Assembly: GCA_029721435.1 (NCBI GenBank)
Contig: CM056580.1
Coordinates: 79,218,367-79,282,366, forward strand
Origin: Gymnothorax reevesii
Lineage: Eukaryota; Chordata; Actinopteri; Anguilliformes; Muraenidae
Length of the DNA: 64,000 nt
Reading direction: 5' to 3'
Position numbers and translations under genes: made by a program. The notes under the pieces were generated by a model, which saw only the letters and a program-made list of their open reading frames with translations, was not told the origin of the DNA and did not search any database. How positions within the stretch are numbered: position 1 is the stretch's first letter; each line of letters opens with the position of its first letter. Shown one piece after another: positions 11,840-22,939 of this stretch.

Positions 11840-14800
11840 AAACCTAACAACATTTCTTATATGTTTCCAAACAAGTACAGTGCATCACTCTCAAGCACAA
11901 GCAAATTTCCTATGCCTCTAACCCACATCATTGACAGAAACACAATTAGCCCACTGGGTAAACGATCAGGAAAGCTGCCACAGGGACCTCATTCAAAGTT
12001 CAAAAGCTCATTCAAAGAACATGCATCACATGGGTGCCATTAAATTTTTCTACGCTGAGAATGGGCATACGCTCTTATATGAAAAGGGCAGGGAGAATGT
12101 GCCTAGTCATTTTAGCTCAGCCCTACAAAACCTGATTCAACTTACAGTGTCACACTCTTTACTGAAAACAATGATGAGTTAATTATATCACCGAATGGCG
12201 ATCCGGGGATATTATGTTTTTGGTCCGACCGCCTCCGCCGCCGCACTACGTGTTAACGCGATAACTTCAGTAAGATTTCAATTACAAATTTCAAATTTTG
12301 CACATAAGTAAGTATCATAAAGAGGAAGAACTGATTTGATTTTTGGACAATTTACGATGTCTAGATTGGCCACCAGAGGCCAAAAACTGATTTAGGTGTT
12401 AACGCGATAACTGCAGTAATATTTCAATTAGACATTCCAAGTTTTGCATAAAAGTAAGTATCCTAAAGAGGAAGAACTGATTCGATTTTGGACAATTTAT
12501 AATTTGTAGATTGGCCACCAGGGGCCAAAAACTGAAAATATCACTGTTCCGCGATGACTTCAGTAACATTTCAATCACAAATTTCGAGTTTTGCATATAA
12601 GTAAGTATCATAAAGAGGAAGAACTGATTCAATTTTGGACAATTTATGATCTCTAGATTGGCCACCAGGGGCCAAAAACTGATTTACGTGTTAACGCAAT
12701 AACTGCAATAATATTTCAATTAGAAATTCCAAATTTTGCATATAAGTAAGTATCATAAAGAGGAAGAACTCATTCGATTTTGGACAATTTACAATTTCTA
12801 TATTGGCCACCAGGGGCCAAAAACTGAAAAAATCACTGTTTTTATCATATCTCTGAAAATATTTGCCCGATTGACCTCAAATCAAGTGCAAATGAAAGGT
12901 CATGACCTGAGGATGTCTTCCACGATGACATTATACCTGATTGGTTCAAAACTTTGACACAAGGTGGAGCTTTGTCACATAAAATTCACCATTTTTGCTA
13001 TATCTTTGGTACTATTTCTCCAATTGACATGAAATTATGTGCAACTGCAAGGTCATGACCTCACAACGTGTCACATGATGACATCATACCTGTATGGTTC
13101 AATATTTTGCCACCAGGTGGCGCTTTTTGATGGAAAATTACCATTTTGGCCATATCTTCAGAACCATTTGTCTGATTGACCTGAAATTAAGTTCAAATGC
13201 AAGTCTATTCAAGGTCTGTTCAAGGATTGGGGAATTGGAGGATTGAGGGCGTTTGGGGATATACCCCCAGCCGTCGCCTCCGACGGCATAAGCCTAGTTC
13301 ATTAAAGCAGGTGATGTATTGCTGGGCTACGCCACATGCCTTGCGCAATATCTACCAATTTTTGATAAATTTAGAGACCGATATCCTAAGCTTTGTACAA
13401 AATGATATCAATTACTCTCATACTTTATAAAAATGAGCATTGCATTGGGAGGCAGGATTTCCCTCTATATCTCCAGCTAGTTTATTGCAAAATAAAAACC
13501 TTTTGAAAAGTCTTTTGGTATGAAGTGTTTCCATGTACACTCTAATCACTCTCTGCTGATCCCTCACCATGAAGCAGCGATAGGGAACCCCGTACCTGAA
13601 GAGCGATATCCCTGCATATTTCAGATTTCTCTCTAAATTAAATGATGGCAGCTTGCCAAAGGGTTAATAACGAAGAAATATGAGGGATTGCAATTAAATT
13701 TCCAAACTTTGCCACCGATGACGCTTCTCTTATTCTTGCCAAATCCTTGCGTGTGATTGGTTGACACACTAGAGGTTAAATGAGGTCAGGTCTCCCTGTT
13801 GGAATGTGCACTTCCATTACCTACAGCAACTGATACTCTTCGCCAGCAATTTAACACCAGGTCAGTGTACAATATACAGCGACACCATTCGCCTTGTGTG
13901 AACATAAACGATTATGTCTCCAGAAAAATTATAAATGAACAATGCCAAAATAGTAACTCAATTGCATTTCCTGAAGAATGAATATGCAAAGGAAAAAACT
14001 GTTTTTTTCCGCTGAAGCCACTAACTGCATACACTCTGTGGCTCAAACCAGCAGTGTGTATTACGATGCCAACATACTAGCTCCATCCTCGGCAAGGTTT
14101 TGGCATTTGATTGCGATTCCTGGAAATGTCTAAAACATGCCGGGCTATGGTTCTCCAGGAACAGGGTTCTCTACCACAGCCATAAGGGGTAAAACCGAAC
14201 TCTCATTAATGCCTTGAGTCATCCCAAGGTGGCACTCACCTGCAGATCAGAAATCTCAGCACCGTGGCGGTCCTCCATCTCGGCAAGCTGGCGCTCCAGG
14301 GCCTCGTTCTGGCCACGCAGGGACTCAATCTCCAGCGTGCGGGCTTGCACCTGCCGCCGGTACTCACTCAGCTCCTCCTTAGTCTGCTTCACGGCGTCAG
14401 AGTTGCGGGCGGCCGCCTCGGTGACGCTGGCAAACTTGGAGCGGTACCACTCCTCAGCCTGCTGCTGGTTGCGAGCAGACAGAGACTCGTACTGGACTCG
14501 GATGTCCTTCAGCGCCACCGATAGGTCCGGCTTGCTCACGTCCATCTCCACCTGGATCTGGATGGATGAGGGAGGGGTGCAGGAGGAAGGGCAGTAGAGG
14601 TGTGTTTCATCGTGGAGGGGGACAACAAGCAGTGAATAATAACATTTTATTAACTCAACAAACATTTAATTTTGCTTTGATTGTAATAAGTGTATACTCA
14701 GGATCATTGGAAACAACTACAGAACAAAGGTCAGATAAGGTAAAATATTCTGAGAGTACCAATTACCCATAGCCATAAGCATTACATCAGGTACACACGG

Positions 14801-17430
14801 TGAGTCTATTTCACATGGATTGAGCGGGAGTGAAGGTAGATGAAAATTATGTGTTTTTAGTCTGTAATTGGCCCCATATATGATTCTATACAGTATCCTG
14901 ATGAGGTGGAAATAGAGTTTGGGATTTGGATTACTAAAGAAAAGAAATGTGCAGTAAAATGCCCTGACTGAATTAAGCTCTACTTAGGACCAAGGGTCAA
15001 TTTAATACCAGACATTTTGTACTGAATAGATCAAGAAGTTTTAGAAAGCAGGTGAGGAGTAACTAATGTATGTGTATTCTAAATTAATCATATCAGCAAT
15101 TGATAATGCGGTTAAACCAATTGCAGCTGAATTTGCTCAACTTTTGTAACCAAAATATAAAAAATTATGATTATTAAGTGAGACAGTTTGAAATAATTTT
15201 GTAATTTATTTTATGCACATTAACCAGTTTTAATGGCAATATGAATCAAAGTAGACATATTCTATGTGTCAATGTGTATGGCAGGTAGGCAACAGAAGAG
15301 ATGTGTTTACGGGGGCGGTATCGATGGGTGCGTACGCTCTTAATAAGGCAGATTCACTGAAGTCTGCTGAGGCAATAACCATTGATTGCTGAGTCAGCAT
15401 CCTGCGCGCGGAGATGATGCTGACTGTCAATATGCTCACACTTCGCAACGCAAGTTTATTCGCATCAGCAAACACTTGACTCAGTGACTTCAAATTTGCT
15501 TACTTGTAAACTGTTTTTAATCAATATTTTAATTTAAAATGATCACAGACTAATTGATTTAATTTACCTTGGAAATATCTCATATTTTGCTAATTTGACT
15601 GACATAGTTCTCATGGCGATACAAATAATTCACTTTGCTCCGTAATAACAGGAAAAATCTTAATATTCTGTATTAGTTATCTGCAGATATCTGCAGTCAG
15701 TGTTCGCAGTGTTCGACTTAAATGCTGTGTTTTTATGTTCAATGAGCAAAGCCAAGCGAGCTGCGACTCAAAATACTTCATTATAGCGGTGACTAAGGTT
15801 TTGGGATATAAGAATTTCAGACTTCGTGCAACATTCAACTGGCCGGTGCTGAGCGCTGAAGGACTCGATGCTCGCCTTTCCCTCTCCCCCTCCCCTCTTT
15901 TTGAGCCACACCTAAAATAATGCGCTTCTATTCGTCTGCAACACGAAAGCTTTATTACCCCACTAGCGCAGAAGGAAACATGCGCTCGCAGGCATCAGCC
16001 AGCCGTAGTTTTCATTCCTAGACTTCACCAATACAAGTTTCTGTTTTAACTGATGGTTGAAGAGATGGATTTTTTTTCACTTTCAATCTGTACATGTCAA
16101 TGTTCAACTGATTCTGCTCAAAAGTATTAAAAAGGCGGCATGGGAACTAAGCGAGCTTGACACTGCAGTCAGGGAGATGGCACCATCACGTATTTTGAGT
16201 AACCGCAGTGCCCGTAAATTAGACACAGTCTCCATCTCAGGTGACGATGCGCAGTCAGCGTTTTAGCGATATCCTACACAATCCACAATATTTACATTGG
16301 CGCAAAGCTCAGTCCGTATTTAGGAAGGCGCCGACAACCAACTGGGCATTAAAGTTAGGTGGAAGAGGAATGGATATCCCACAAGTTAATAGCCTATCTA
16401 CAACTTATCGGGTTTTTGGCGCATCTTTCAATGTTCCCCTGAAAAATTGCTGCAGAAGCACACTTGGTGCTGCATGTCAATTATCTTCAGATACAATTAT
16501 CTATGAAGCTATATTAAAATTTACGCTCTATTACTTATTTAACGGGTTTCTATTAAAACACTGACTCCTATTTGGGTTCACATTTCTTTTTTTAACGAAT
16601 GACCTAGTCCCCAAGCTCGTTTTCAGGCATGACAGGCTTTTATAAATGGTGATGGCGAAGATTTGGATGATGACGGAGATGAAGGTGAAGTTTCGCACCT
16701 GCGTGGCTTGCAGAGAAGCCTGCAGCTCTTGCAGCTCCTCCTCGTGAACTTTCCTCAGGAACGCGATCTCGTCCAGCAGCGACTCAACTTTCTTCTCGAG
16801 CTCGAGTCGCGCAAGGGTCGCGTCGTCCACGTCCTTGCGGTACCCCTTCAGAGTGTTCTCCGCCTCCTCGCGGAGTCGAGTCTCTTCTTCCAACTTCTCC
16901 TTCAGGCGGTCCAGCGTCTCGTTCATCTGGACGCAGTCCAAGTGCATCTGGCTCTTCTCGTGGGTCAGCTCCTCCACACGCGCCCGCAGCTCACGGATCT
17001 CCTGTTCGTACAGGTCATGCAGGCGGGAGGGCTCGGAGCTGCGCTGACGCAGTAAGGTGACCTCCGCTTCCAGCACTTTGTTCTGCTGTTCCAAATTGTG
17101 CACCTTTTCGATGAAGGTGACGAAGCGGTCGTTAAGGCCCTGCAGTTGTTCCTTTTCATTGGTGCGAATGATTTTTAGCTCGTTGGTGACGGCAGTGGAT
17201 TGCGACAAGTCGATGGAGGTGTCGGGCAGGGACGAGAAGCTGCGGCCGGCACTGACCTTACTGCGGTAAGTGGAAGACAGGACGGGCGACGGACCGTAGC
17301 TGCGATGCTGTGAGCGGTACCCGGCTGAGAGACGAGACGGGCTACTGCTCATTGAGATTCGTGCTCGAGGCGCGTCTCCAAAAACCTTCCGATAGGAACT
17401 GCCGGAGTATATTTCGGAGGAGTAACTCAT
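7845..17430 (-). CDS. ina: Alpha-internexin-like type IV neuronal intermediate filament protein (4 coding exons, complete)
   Basis: Structural protein of the neuronal cytoskeleton; family members co-assemble with neurofilament subunits into 10-nm filaments in axons. Coding exons are 17430-16699, 14557-14240, 11581-11457 and 8238-7845 (732+318+125+394 bp), giving 522 residues with no internal stop. The Ser/Arg-rich head (1-~85) contains SSYRKVFGD. The rod (~93-399) opens with [20 protein letters not shown] and closes with the helix-termination motif [20 protein letters not shown] plus KLLEGEE. The tail (400-522) is a Glu-rich run ending in a Lys-rich segment. The YRKVFGD head and [18 protein letters not shown] fit alpha-internexin better than NEFL, NEFM or peripherin. 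The 125-bp third exon matches the characteristic type IV exon. All donors are GT and all acceptors AG. The acidic tail is more NEFL-like than mammalian INA, so fish inaa, inab or gefiltin-type paralogues are possible. Family assignment is firm; which paralogue is not. Confidence 0.93.
8395..8720. repeat. Dispersed repeat fragment with CTGT-rich core
   Basis: ACCTCCACCAAGGACGTTATG followed by a (CTGT)n-like stretch and CAGAAACAGCTGCATAGATT is a pattern seen in many fish interspersed repeats. It lies in intron 3 of the internexin-like gene. Family not assigned. Confidence 0.4.
9372..10060. mobile_element. hAT-type MITE in ina-like intron 3
   Basis: Termini CAGTGGTTCTCAAACTCGG and its counterpart ending CAGAACCACTG bound 689 bp. 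Flanks AATTAGCC (9364-9371) and AATTAACC (10061-10068) are an 8-bp target duplication with one mismatch. No transposase frame. A related right half sits at about 28370-28662. Confidence 0.8.
11155..11392 (-). repeat. Truncated tRNA-derived SINE copy
   Basis: Shares the GAACACGGGGAGAACATGCA and CTCCACACAGAAAGG segments with the better copy at 31970-32320, same orientation. The box B region is mutated. It lies in intron 3, about 65 bp from exon 3. Confidence 0.65.
11457..11581 (-). CDS. ina: ina-like exon 3: end of coil 2
   Basis: 125 bp encoding [20 protein letters not shown] through the helix-termination motif, residues 351-391, ending two bases into the Arg codon of AAYR. It is flanked by CTGTAG| and |GTAAGA. 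The 125-bp size and boundary positions match the conserved exon 2 of type IV neurofilament genes. Confidence 0.93.
11769..11836. repeat. (CA)n(TA)n compound microsatellite
   Basis: About 14 CA units followed by about 20 TA units in intron 2 of the internexin-like gene. Confidence 0.95.
12248..12835. repeat. Four tandem copies of a ~146-bp unit
   Basis: Units begin with GTGTTAACGCGATAACT variants near 12250, 12397, 12545 and 12687. Each carries AGTAAGTATCATAAAGAGG and ends near GGCCACCAGGGGCCAAAAAC. Only a few percent divergence between copies is apparent by eye. Confidence 0.85.
12836..13205. repeat. Second tandem family, ~2.5 copies of a ~150-bp unit
   Basis: Recurring blocks: CATATCTCTGAAAATATTTG-type, GATTGACCT(C/G)AAAT, AAGGTCATGACCT, ATGACATTATACCTG and CACCAGGTGG(C/A)GC. 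It follows the 146-bp array directly; both probably belong to one composite repeat, 12190-13290. Confidence 0.7.
14240..14557 (-). CDS. ina: ina-like exon 2: linker L12 and start of coil 2
   Basis: 318 bp, phase 0 at both ends, residues 245-350, starting [13 protein letters not shown] and ending HGAEISDLQ at a CAG|GTGAGT donor. The acceptor giving IQVEMD is preferred over the AG six bases later, because LQATQIQVEMD then aligns without a gap to LQEQQVQVEMD-type sequence in related filaments. In mammalian INA and NEFL this stretch belongs to exon 1, so the upstream intron is unexpected. Confidence 0.92.
15387..15399. promoter_or_regulatory. Perfect T-MARE / AP-1-like palindrome in intron 1
   Basis: TGCTGAGTCAGCA matches the Maf recognition element consensus exactly, with an AP-1/NF-E2 core TGAGTCA. 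It sits in a less AT-rich 200-bp patch of the first intron of the internexin-like gene, with a second TGACTCA-like site near 15475. Function as an enhancer is inference only. Confidence 0.4.
16699..17430 (-). CDS. ina: ina-like exon 1: head, coil 1A, coil 1B
   Basis: Encodes residues 1-244. The ATG at 17430-17428 is chosen because the head motif SSYRKVFGD follows directly and no upstream in-frame start fits the family. The exon ends in ...LQASLQATQ at a CAG|GTGCGA donor, phase 0. Read-through past the donor gives non-family sequence ([12 protein letters not shown]), which supports the boundary. Confidence 0.93.
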
Positions 17431-17597
17431 CTTGTTATCGGGGGATCACCAAAATGCCGCTCTTGTCGCAGAGTGTGTTCTCACTGCTTGCGAATGAGTG
17501 GAAGTGGGTGTGCGCGTATGAGAGAGGGGGTGTGGGAGAGAGAGAGAGAAAGAGAGAAATGCAGAGAGATGCGAGTGCAGTGATGCCGGGACAGGTG

Positions 17598-17605
17598 TTT
17601 ATATA
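17598..17605 (-). promoter_or_regulatory. TATA box of the internexin-like gene
   Basis: TATATAAA on the minus strand, about 170 bp upstream of the ATG, implying a TSS near 17570 and a ~140-nt 5' UTR. The intervening DNA holds a GA-rich stretch at 17525-17560. Neurofilament genes commonly use TATA promoters; use here is inferred. Confidence 0.6.
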
Positions 17606-17826
17606 GCTTGAGAGCTGTGGCGTCATTTGACGCAGAGGCATCAGCCGAGAAAGGGGAACCTGCAAGCCACTGCAGAAAAGTGTATCTCCCCAGGGAGCAC
17701 GAATTCACTCAGGACGCTGCTTTACCGCCAGGCTGTCGTAATTAACCAGTCCGGCTTAATGTAACTGAAGGTGTGCATCTCAATCCTCACTGATCTGCAG
17801 ACAGGAAAATGACCATGGGACTATGA

Positions 17827-17844
17827 GAGAGAGAGAGAGAGAGA
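17827..17844. repeat. (GA)n microsatellite
   Basis: Short GA run upstream of the internexin-like promoter. Confidence 0.8.
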
Positions 17845-17879
17845 TGGAATATACCAACATGTGTGAATTCTTTATTGAT

Positions 17880-18625
17880 GTTTTTTGATGGGAACAACTA
17901 AAATAGCAATAATTTAATACGATATAAATGTAAACAAAATCAAGGTTTCATTATAATTGGCACCCTTCATTTAGTACTTATTGCTACAATCTGTGGCAAG
18001 GATAACAGCATGGAGTCTTTTTCTGTAATTTTTGACAAGGTTAAGGCACACATGTTGTGGATTTTGGACCATTCTTCTAAGCAGATCCTTTAAAGATCCT
18101 TCTAATTCTTGGGTTTGCATTTATCAACTGCCCTCTTCAATTTAGCCCTCAGGTTTTCAACTGGATTGATGTCTGGCGACTGAAATGGCCATTGCTGAAT
18201 GTTGATTTTGTTGTCACTGAACCATTTCTGTGTGGATCTTGAGGTATGCTTTGGGTCATTGTCTTGTTGGAAAGTTCACTTACAGCCAAGTCCCAGCCTT
18301 CAGGTGGAGGCAACCAGATTGTAAGCCAAAATATTCGCATACTTGGTGGAATTAATTATGCTATTAATCTTAACCAATGCCCCTATACCTCTTGAATTAA
18401 AACAGCTCCGAAACATGACTGACCTACCATCATATTTCACCACGGGTTTAAGGTGCTTCTCCTTGTGTGAATCTCTGTTTGGTCGCCAAACATGCCCAGT
18501 GCTGTATTGGACCAAAACAAGCAATTTTGGTCGCTTCTGACCAAGCACCTTGTTCCAGTCATAATTTAAATGACGTTTTGAACTGACAGTTCTTTTGTCT
18601 CTTCATGGTGTTGGAGGACAAAAGG
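17880..18625 (-). pseudogene. Tc1-like transposase relic
   Basis: Minus-strand sequence shows the typical Tc1 phrase order; on the plus strand these read as GTTTTCAACTGGATTGATGT, TTTGGGTCATTGTCTTGTTG and CATGCCCAGTGCTGTATTGG. Multiple stops and frameshifts; no intact ORF. Confidence 0.7.
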
Positions 18626-18667
18626 ACATTATCTGTGTGTTATCTCATTTTAATTAATATCCTAGGG

Positions 18668-18981
18668 CAGGGGTGGGTAATTCTGGTCCTGGAGGGCCAG
18701 TGTGTATGCAGGTTTTTTTTTATTTCTATCAATTACCCTGACTAATTGAGTTAAATGATTGCATACACAAATATAGATTTGAGCAAAGATTGGATCAAAG
18801 AAAAAAAATGTATGTGGGGAGATGAGAACAGTCTTTGTTGGCCATTCATGATAATTTAAAGAAATGCGCCTGAAATGTCAGATTTCAGAGATAGTTTGGC
18901 TAATTTAGACAATCAACTAATTAAAGGCCAGAAGTTGGTGTGAAAACCAGGGACAGATATGGCCCTCGTTGCCCACCTCTG
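18668..18981. mobile_element. hAT-type MITE, copy A
   Basis: CAGGGGTGGGTAATTCTGGT at the left and GCCCACCTCTG at the right, 314 bp. It is closely related to copy B at 42641-42946. The 8-bp target duplication is only partly visible (TCCTAGGG vs TCCTTGTA). Confidence 0.7.
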
Positions 18982-19064
18982 TCCTTGTAAAACAGGAAGT
19001 GATGAAAAGGCCCAATATAGTTTTTGAGCACTTAGTTAAAATGTAATATATATAATAATAATAA

Positions 19065-19910
19065 TTGTGCCATGAAAAGGTTTGCCTCCTCTCAATTTCC
19101 TTGTACTTGCAACCTTAAAATAATTTGTGCCACTTTTTAGGAGCTCCGATGAAATGCTTCCAAAATTTTATAATCAATCTATGACATCACTGAAACTTCG
19201 GCCTGCTATTCTTCTCAGAATTGCTCTCATTCAGCTTCAACGGAGGGTTTTGTGTATGAACTTATTGTTTAGAAACCTGCCACAGCATCTGAATGGGGTT
19301 CAACTCAGGCGATTTTGATCGAGCCGTTTAATGTTACTCTCTTTTGATCGGAGTTGGACTTGATCTTGTGCTTCAGAACGTTGCCTTGCTGCATAATCCG
19401 GTAACACTAGAGCTTCAGATCATGGCCTGATTATTGGACATTAATGGATTTACTGGGTGTGAACAGAATTCATGGTTCCATAGACCTATATTATGGCAAG
19501 TCTCCCAGGTACTGAAGCAGCAATGCAGCCGCACATTAAACTATCACCCTCATGTTCAACTTTTGGTATGATGTGCTACTTTCAACTTATCAGCCCATGA
19601 AACATATTCCAAAATGCTTTGGAGTCATCACAGACCAAATGTGAAAAAAAGGCTTGGGCTTATAGACTGGTCATTCCAGCGGAAGATTCTGCTGTCTTCC
19701 ATGTTTTCTCCATTTTGAGGTTTTCTGACTATGAGCTGCCAGACTCCCTGAGCCTTAGAATTGGCTTTGTAACCCTTTCCACTGATGTATCGCACTAACT
19801 TCCCATCTCATCCCTTTCTTTTCATTGTGGAAGATTATGCTGCTTGTTTGCCCAGTTCACATTCTTGAAAGGTTCTATATGCACAATATGTAGATTCAAC
19901 AGGGCAGGCA
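19065..19910 (-). pseudogene. Second Tc1-like transposase relic
   Basis: Contains the Tc1-like sequences read on the plus strand as CATCTGAATGGGGTTCAACT and CAGAACGTTGCCTTGCTGC, plus a GTTCAACTTTTGGTATGATG block; heavily mutated. Boundaries approximate. Confidence 0.6.
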
Positions 19911-20576
19911 GTGAACAAGCATGGGTTTACACGTACACAGTTTAATTTAATCCATTTATCAAATAAAACTGTTCAATTGGTTGACTGAATAACTAACAGC
20001 CTGTTATCTTTCACACTGGGCTATTTTTGGTTGGATTACGTTTTTCCTTCAATGATTAAAATTATAATTTAAAAACTCTATTTGCAGGGTTTTGGCCAAA
20101 ACAAGACATATTCCATGTCCCTCTATGGGATATGTCTCATTTTGCCTCAAAACCCTTCATTTTGCAGGTTGTCTTTTTAACAGAATAAATCAGGATTGAC
20201 CAGGACTTTTTCAGGGTACTAGGTTCTATTCTGACAATAATGATGATTCTTTTTCTTCTGTATTTCATTATGATGATGATAAAATTATTGCCTCTACCGC
20301 TATTAGCGACAAATATGGTTAAAAGTTGCCTAATCATGCTGCACTGCAGAACGTTATATGGAAATACTGATATTGGGTGTCTGATTACAGGCTGAACGTA
20401 AGTATTACTCACTGAAATTAAAATAAATTTATTTACTACAATAGTGGTATCCAGATTGAGTGCAATAGTTTCCAGGGGCCTATGTGATTTTGTAATATCA
20501 GTAGTTGCTACAGTCTAAGTCATTGCTTAGATACTGCTGTCCAAAATTGAGTTCTGCAATGTGGGTTTGCTTCTTT

Positions 20577-20725
20577 TTGTGTGTTTGTGTGTGGATGACT
20601 GTGCATGAGTGTGTTTGTATGTGTGGATGACTGTGCATGAGTGTGTTTGTATGTGTGGATGACTGTGCATGAGTGTGTTTGTGTGTGGATGACTGTGCAT
20701 GAGTGTGTTTGCGCGTGTGTGATTG
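20577..20725. repeat. ~30-bp minisatellite, 4-5 copies
   Basis: Repeated GTGTGGATGACTGTGCATGA with intervening GTGTGTTTG, unit 24-32 bp. Confidence 0.9.
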
Positions 20726-21664
20726 TTACTGCTCAGGTGGGGGTGTACAGTAGCTGTGCCTCTCTCAGCTGCATGGGCGGGGTCGGTGTGAAGACGCCCG
20801 CGCGTCACTCTCGTGTGATGAGCTGTGCTCTAACGCAGTATGCTCACGCCCACACCCTGCAGTGCCTGAATATGAAATAAGCCTGGAGGTCCTCGAGCAA
20901 CGCAACCCGGTGTGGTCTTGCCTGCACAATCACACCTCACCTCACTCATTCTGTGCACTCAACAGTCACACTTGCGTTTCTTCAAGCAAGGGCAGCCCTA
21001 TCACTGTAAACATTTTCAAATATTTAAATACATTATTTTCTGAACATATTTGGAATATATGCACATAAATGACATAAAAATACACTACAGCCCCTAGTTA
21101 TTTGGAAAGTAATGAAAATTTTATTATTTGGCCCAATTCTCCTGCACAGTGAATTTGAAAAAGGAAGTCTATCTGGTAAAACAGTAAACATATTTTGGCT
21201 ATGTACATCCACATTGTGAAGACCTTTGGAGAATTTCAGTTCTTTTAAGACAGTTCTCGACAAGATGCTTATGGACTGCATTGTATGAATTGTAAATACA
21301 GTGAAATATAAGCGCGTATGAAAATACATTTAGTTCCATAATTTTTTTCAGGTCTTGCTTTCTGTTTGGAAAAGCCAGCTGAATGAGAGAAATAAGACGT
21401 GTAATTATGAAAACAGGCAGGACTGAACTTCTGTCACCTTATTCATGTCCACAGTGATTCAGCAACATTGGAGGAAACTGACTGGGTACTTCAGCAGTAA
21501 ACCCTTTTGCAGTGTCAAATGAACTCGACTGAGAACCGTCGCAGTGACTGCAGCTTGGTTGAGGCTAAATCCTGAAGTGTAAAATGATATGTGATATATG
21601 ACATAATAATCCCTATTGGTAAATGGAAGCAATTCTTGATAGACATATTTAGCTATATAGTTGA

Positions 21665-21895
21665 CTAGCTGCTACCCCCTACCCGGAGTGAAATTGCCAT
21701 TTTTTTTGTGTCCATGACCGTTTTTCAAAAATCGGGCGACGTCAAGTCCTTCCTGGTGTCCCAGTGGATATTCACGCCATATTTGGTGATAATCGGTTGT
21801 GAAATGAAGGAGAAAAAATGTGTACATATACACAGACAGACAGACATCGACCTCAAATATATTATAGATGAGAGAATATTATTTAGCTTTTGAGA
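21665..21895. repeat. LINE-like 3' end fragment
   Basis: TACCCCCTACCCGGAGTG ... ACAGACAGACAGACATCGAC ... ATATTATAGATGAGAG resembles tails of fish non-LTR elements. No coding part remains. Confidence 0.35.
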
Positions 21896-21898
21896 TTC

Positions 21899-22007
21899 AC
21901 ACACACACACACACACACGCACACACACACACACACACACATATATGCACTTGTTCAGGCACCCAAAAGCACAAACAGGGTGCGCACAGAAATACTCTCC
22001 TTCTCTT

Positions 22008-22050
<43 letters not shown>
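21899..22050. repeat. Two (CA)n tracts and a (CT)n tract
   Basis: CA at 21899-21941 and 22020-22049, with CT at about 21996-22019. Confidence 0.9.
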
Positions 22051-22051
<1 letters not shown>

Positions 22052-22939
22052 TCCCGAACACCAGCTACCCCTCAATATCATGTTCAAAGCACAATAAATT
22101 GGCACATTCAGTACAATCTTGATTACTTTTCTGAGTGCTCTAAAACAACTGAGGTGCATAAACGGGGATAGGAAACAGGATGATTTGCAGCATGATCAGT
22201 TATGGACTCCATTCTTGCCTGTCCCAGACACCAGTGTAATAGATATGTGGAAATAATGGGTGGCGAATCAGACTATAATGTCACATAATCTCACTGATTC
22301 AGATAAATTATCAGTGAGTTTGCTGTGTAAAAATCACAGGAGTTCCTGCAGCACTGCCGATGATGAGTCATTGTTTTTTTTTTTTTTTTTTTCCCCCCCC
22401 CAAGACAATTTAGAACACAACTTCCATTTGGTGGCGTGGCGAGCAGTTGAAATTTGGCAACTAAGCATCTCATTCAACAATGTGCTGCATGAAATTAATG
22501 GCTGTTTACCTGATTTAGATGAAATAATTAGAACATAATGGCGGCAGTAGATGGACAGCTTTTAATGTTGTAGTGAGGTTCTTTGCTGAAAGAGGGCAGC
22601 AAAATCCTTATTTGAGAATTTGCGAATCCGAATAGGCTCTGATACTGTTGGTCTAGCATCTGAAATCCCTTTGCCTTAAATGGCTCTTGGAAAAGCAAAA
22701 AGATATTTTTGGCAGATTCATTATTTGACAAGTAATTACTCAATATTTTAATGGTTTATTTTAAAAATGATGATAATAATAACAACAACAAAAACAACAA
22801 AATAATAACAATAATAAAAATAATAATTTGTATTCCTAGTCATTTGTTTCATCACCTCCGTTTTAATGAATTCGTATTTGGAGAAACTTAAGTTTTGTCT
22901 GTTTAGATTTTCTCAAACTCAGTACTGATACCCCACCCC

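Noticed and set aside
14250..14275. RE1/NRSE-like site (CAGCACCGTGG) for REST
   Set aside because: Only the left half resembles the consensus, and it lies inside coding exon 2.
16663..17269. Leu-rich and Ser/Arg-rich plus-strand frames
   Set aside because: Antisense shadows of exon 1 of the internexin-like gene.
21868..22171. His/Thr-rich frames over CA repeats (also at 11544, 49352, 60553)
   Set aside because: Translated (CA)n microsatellites.
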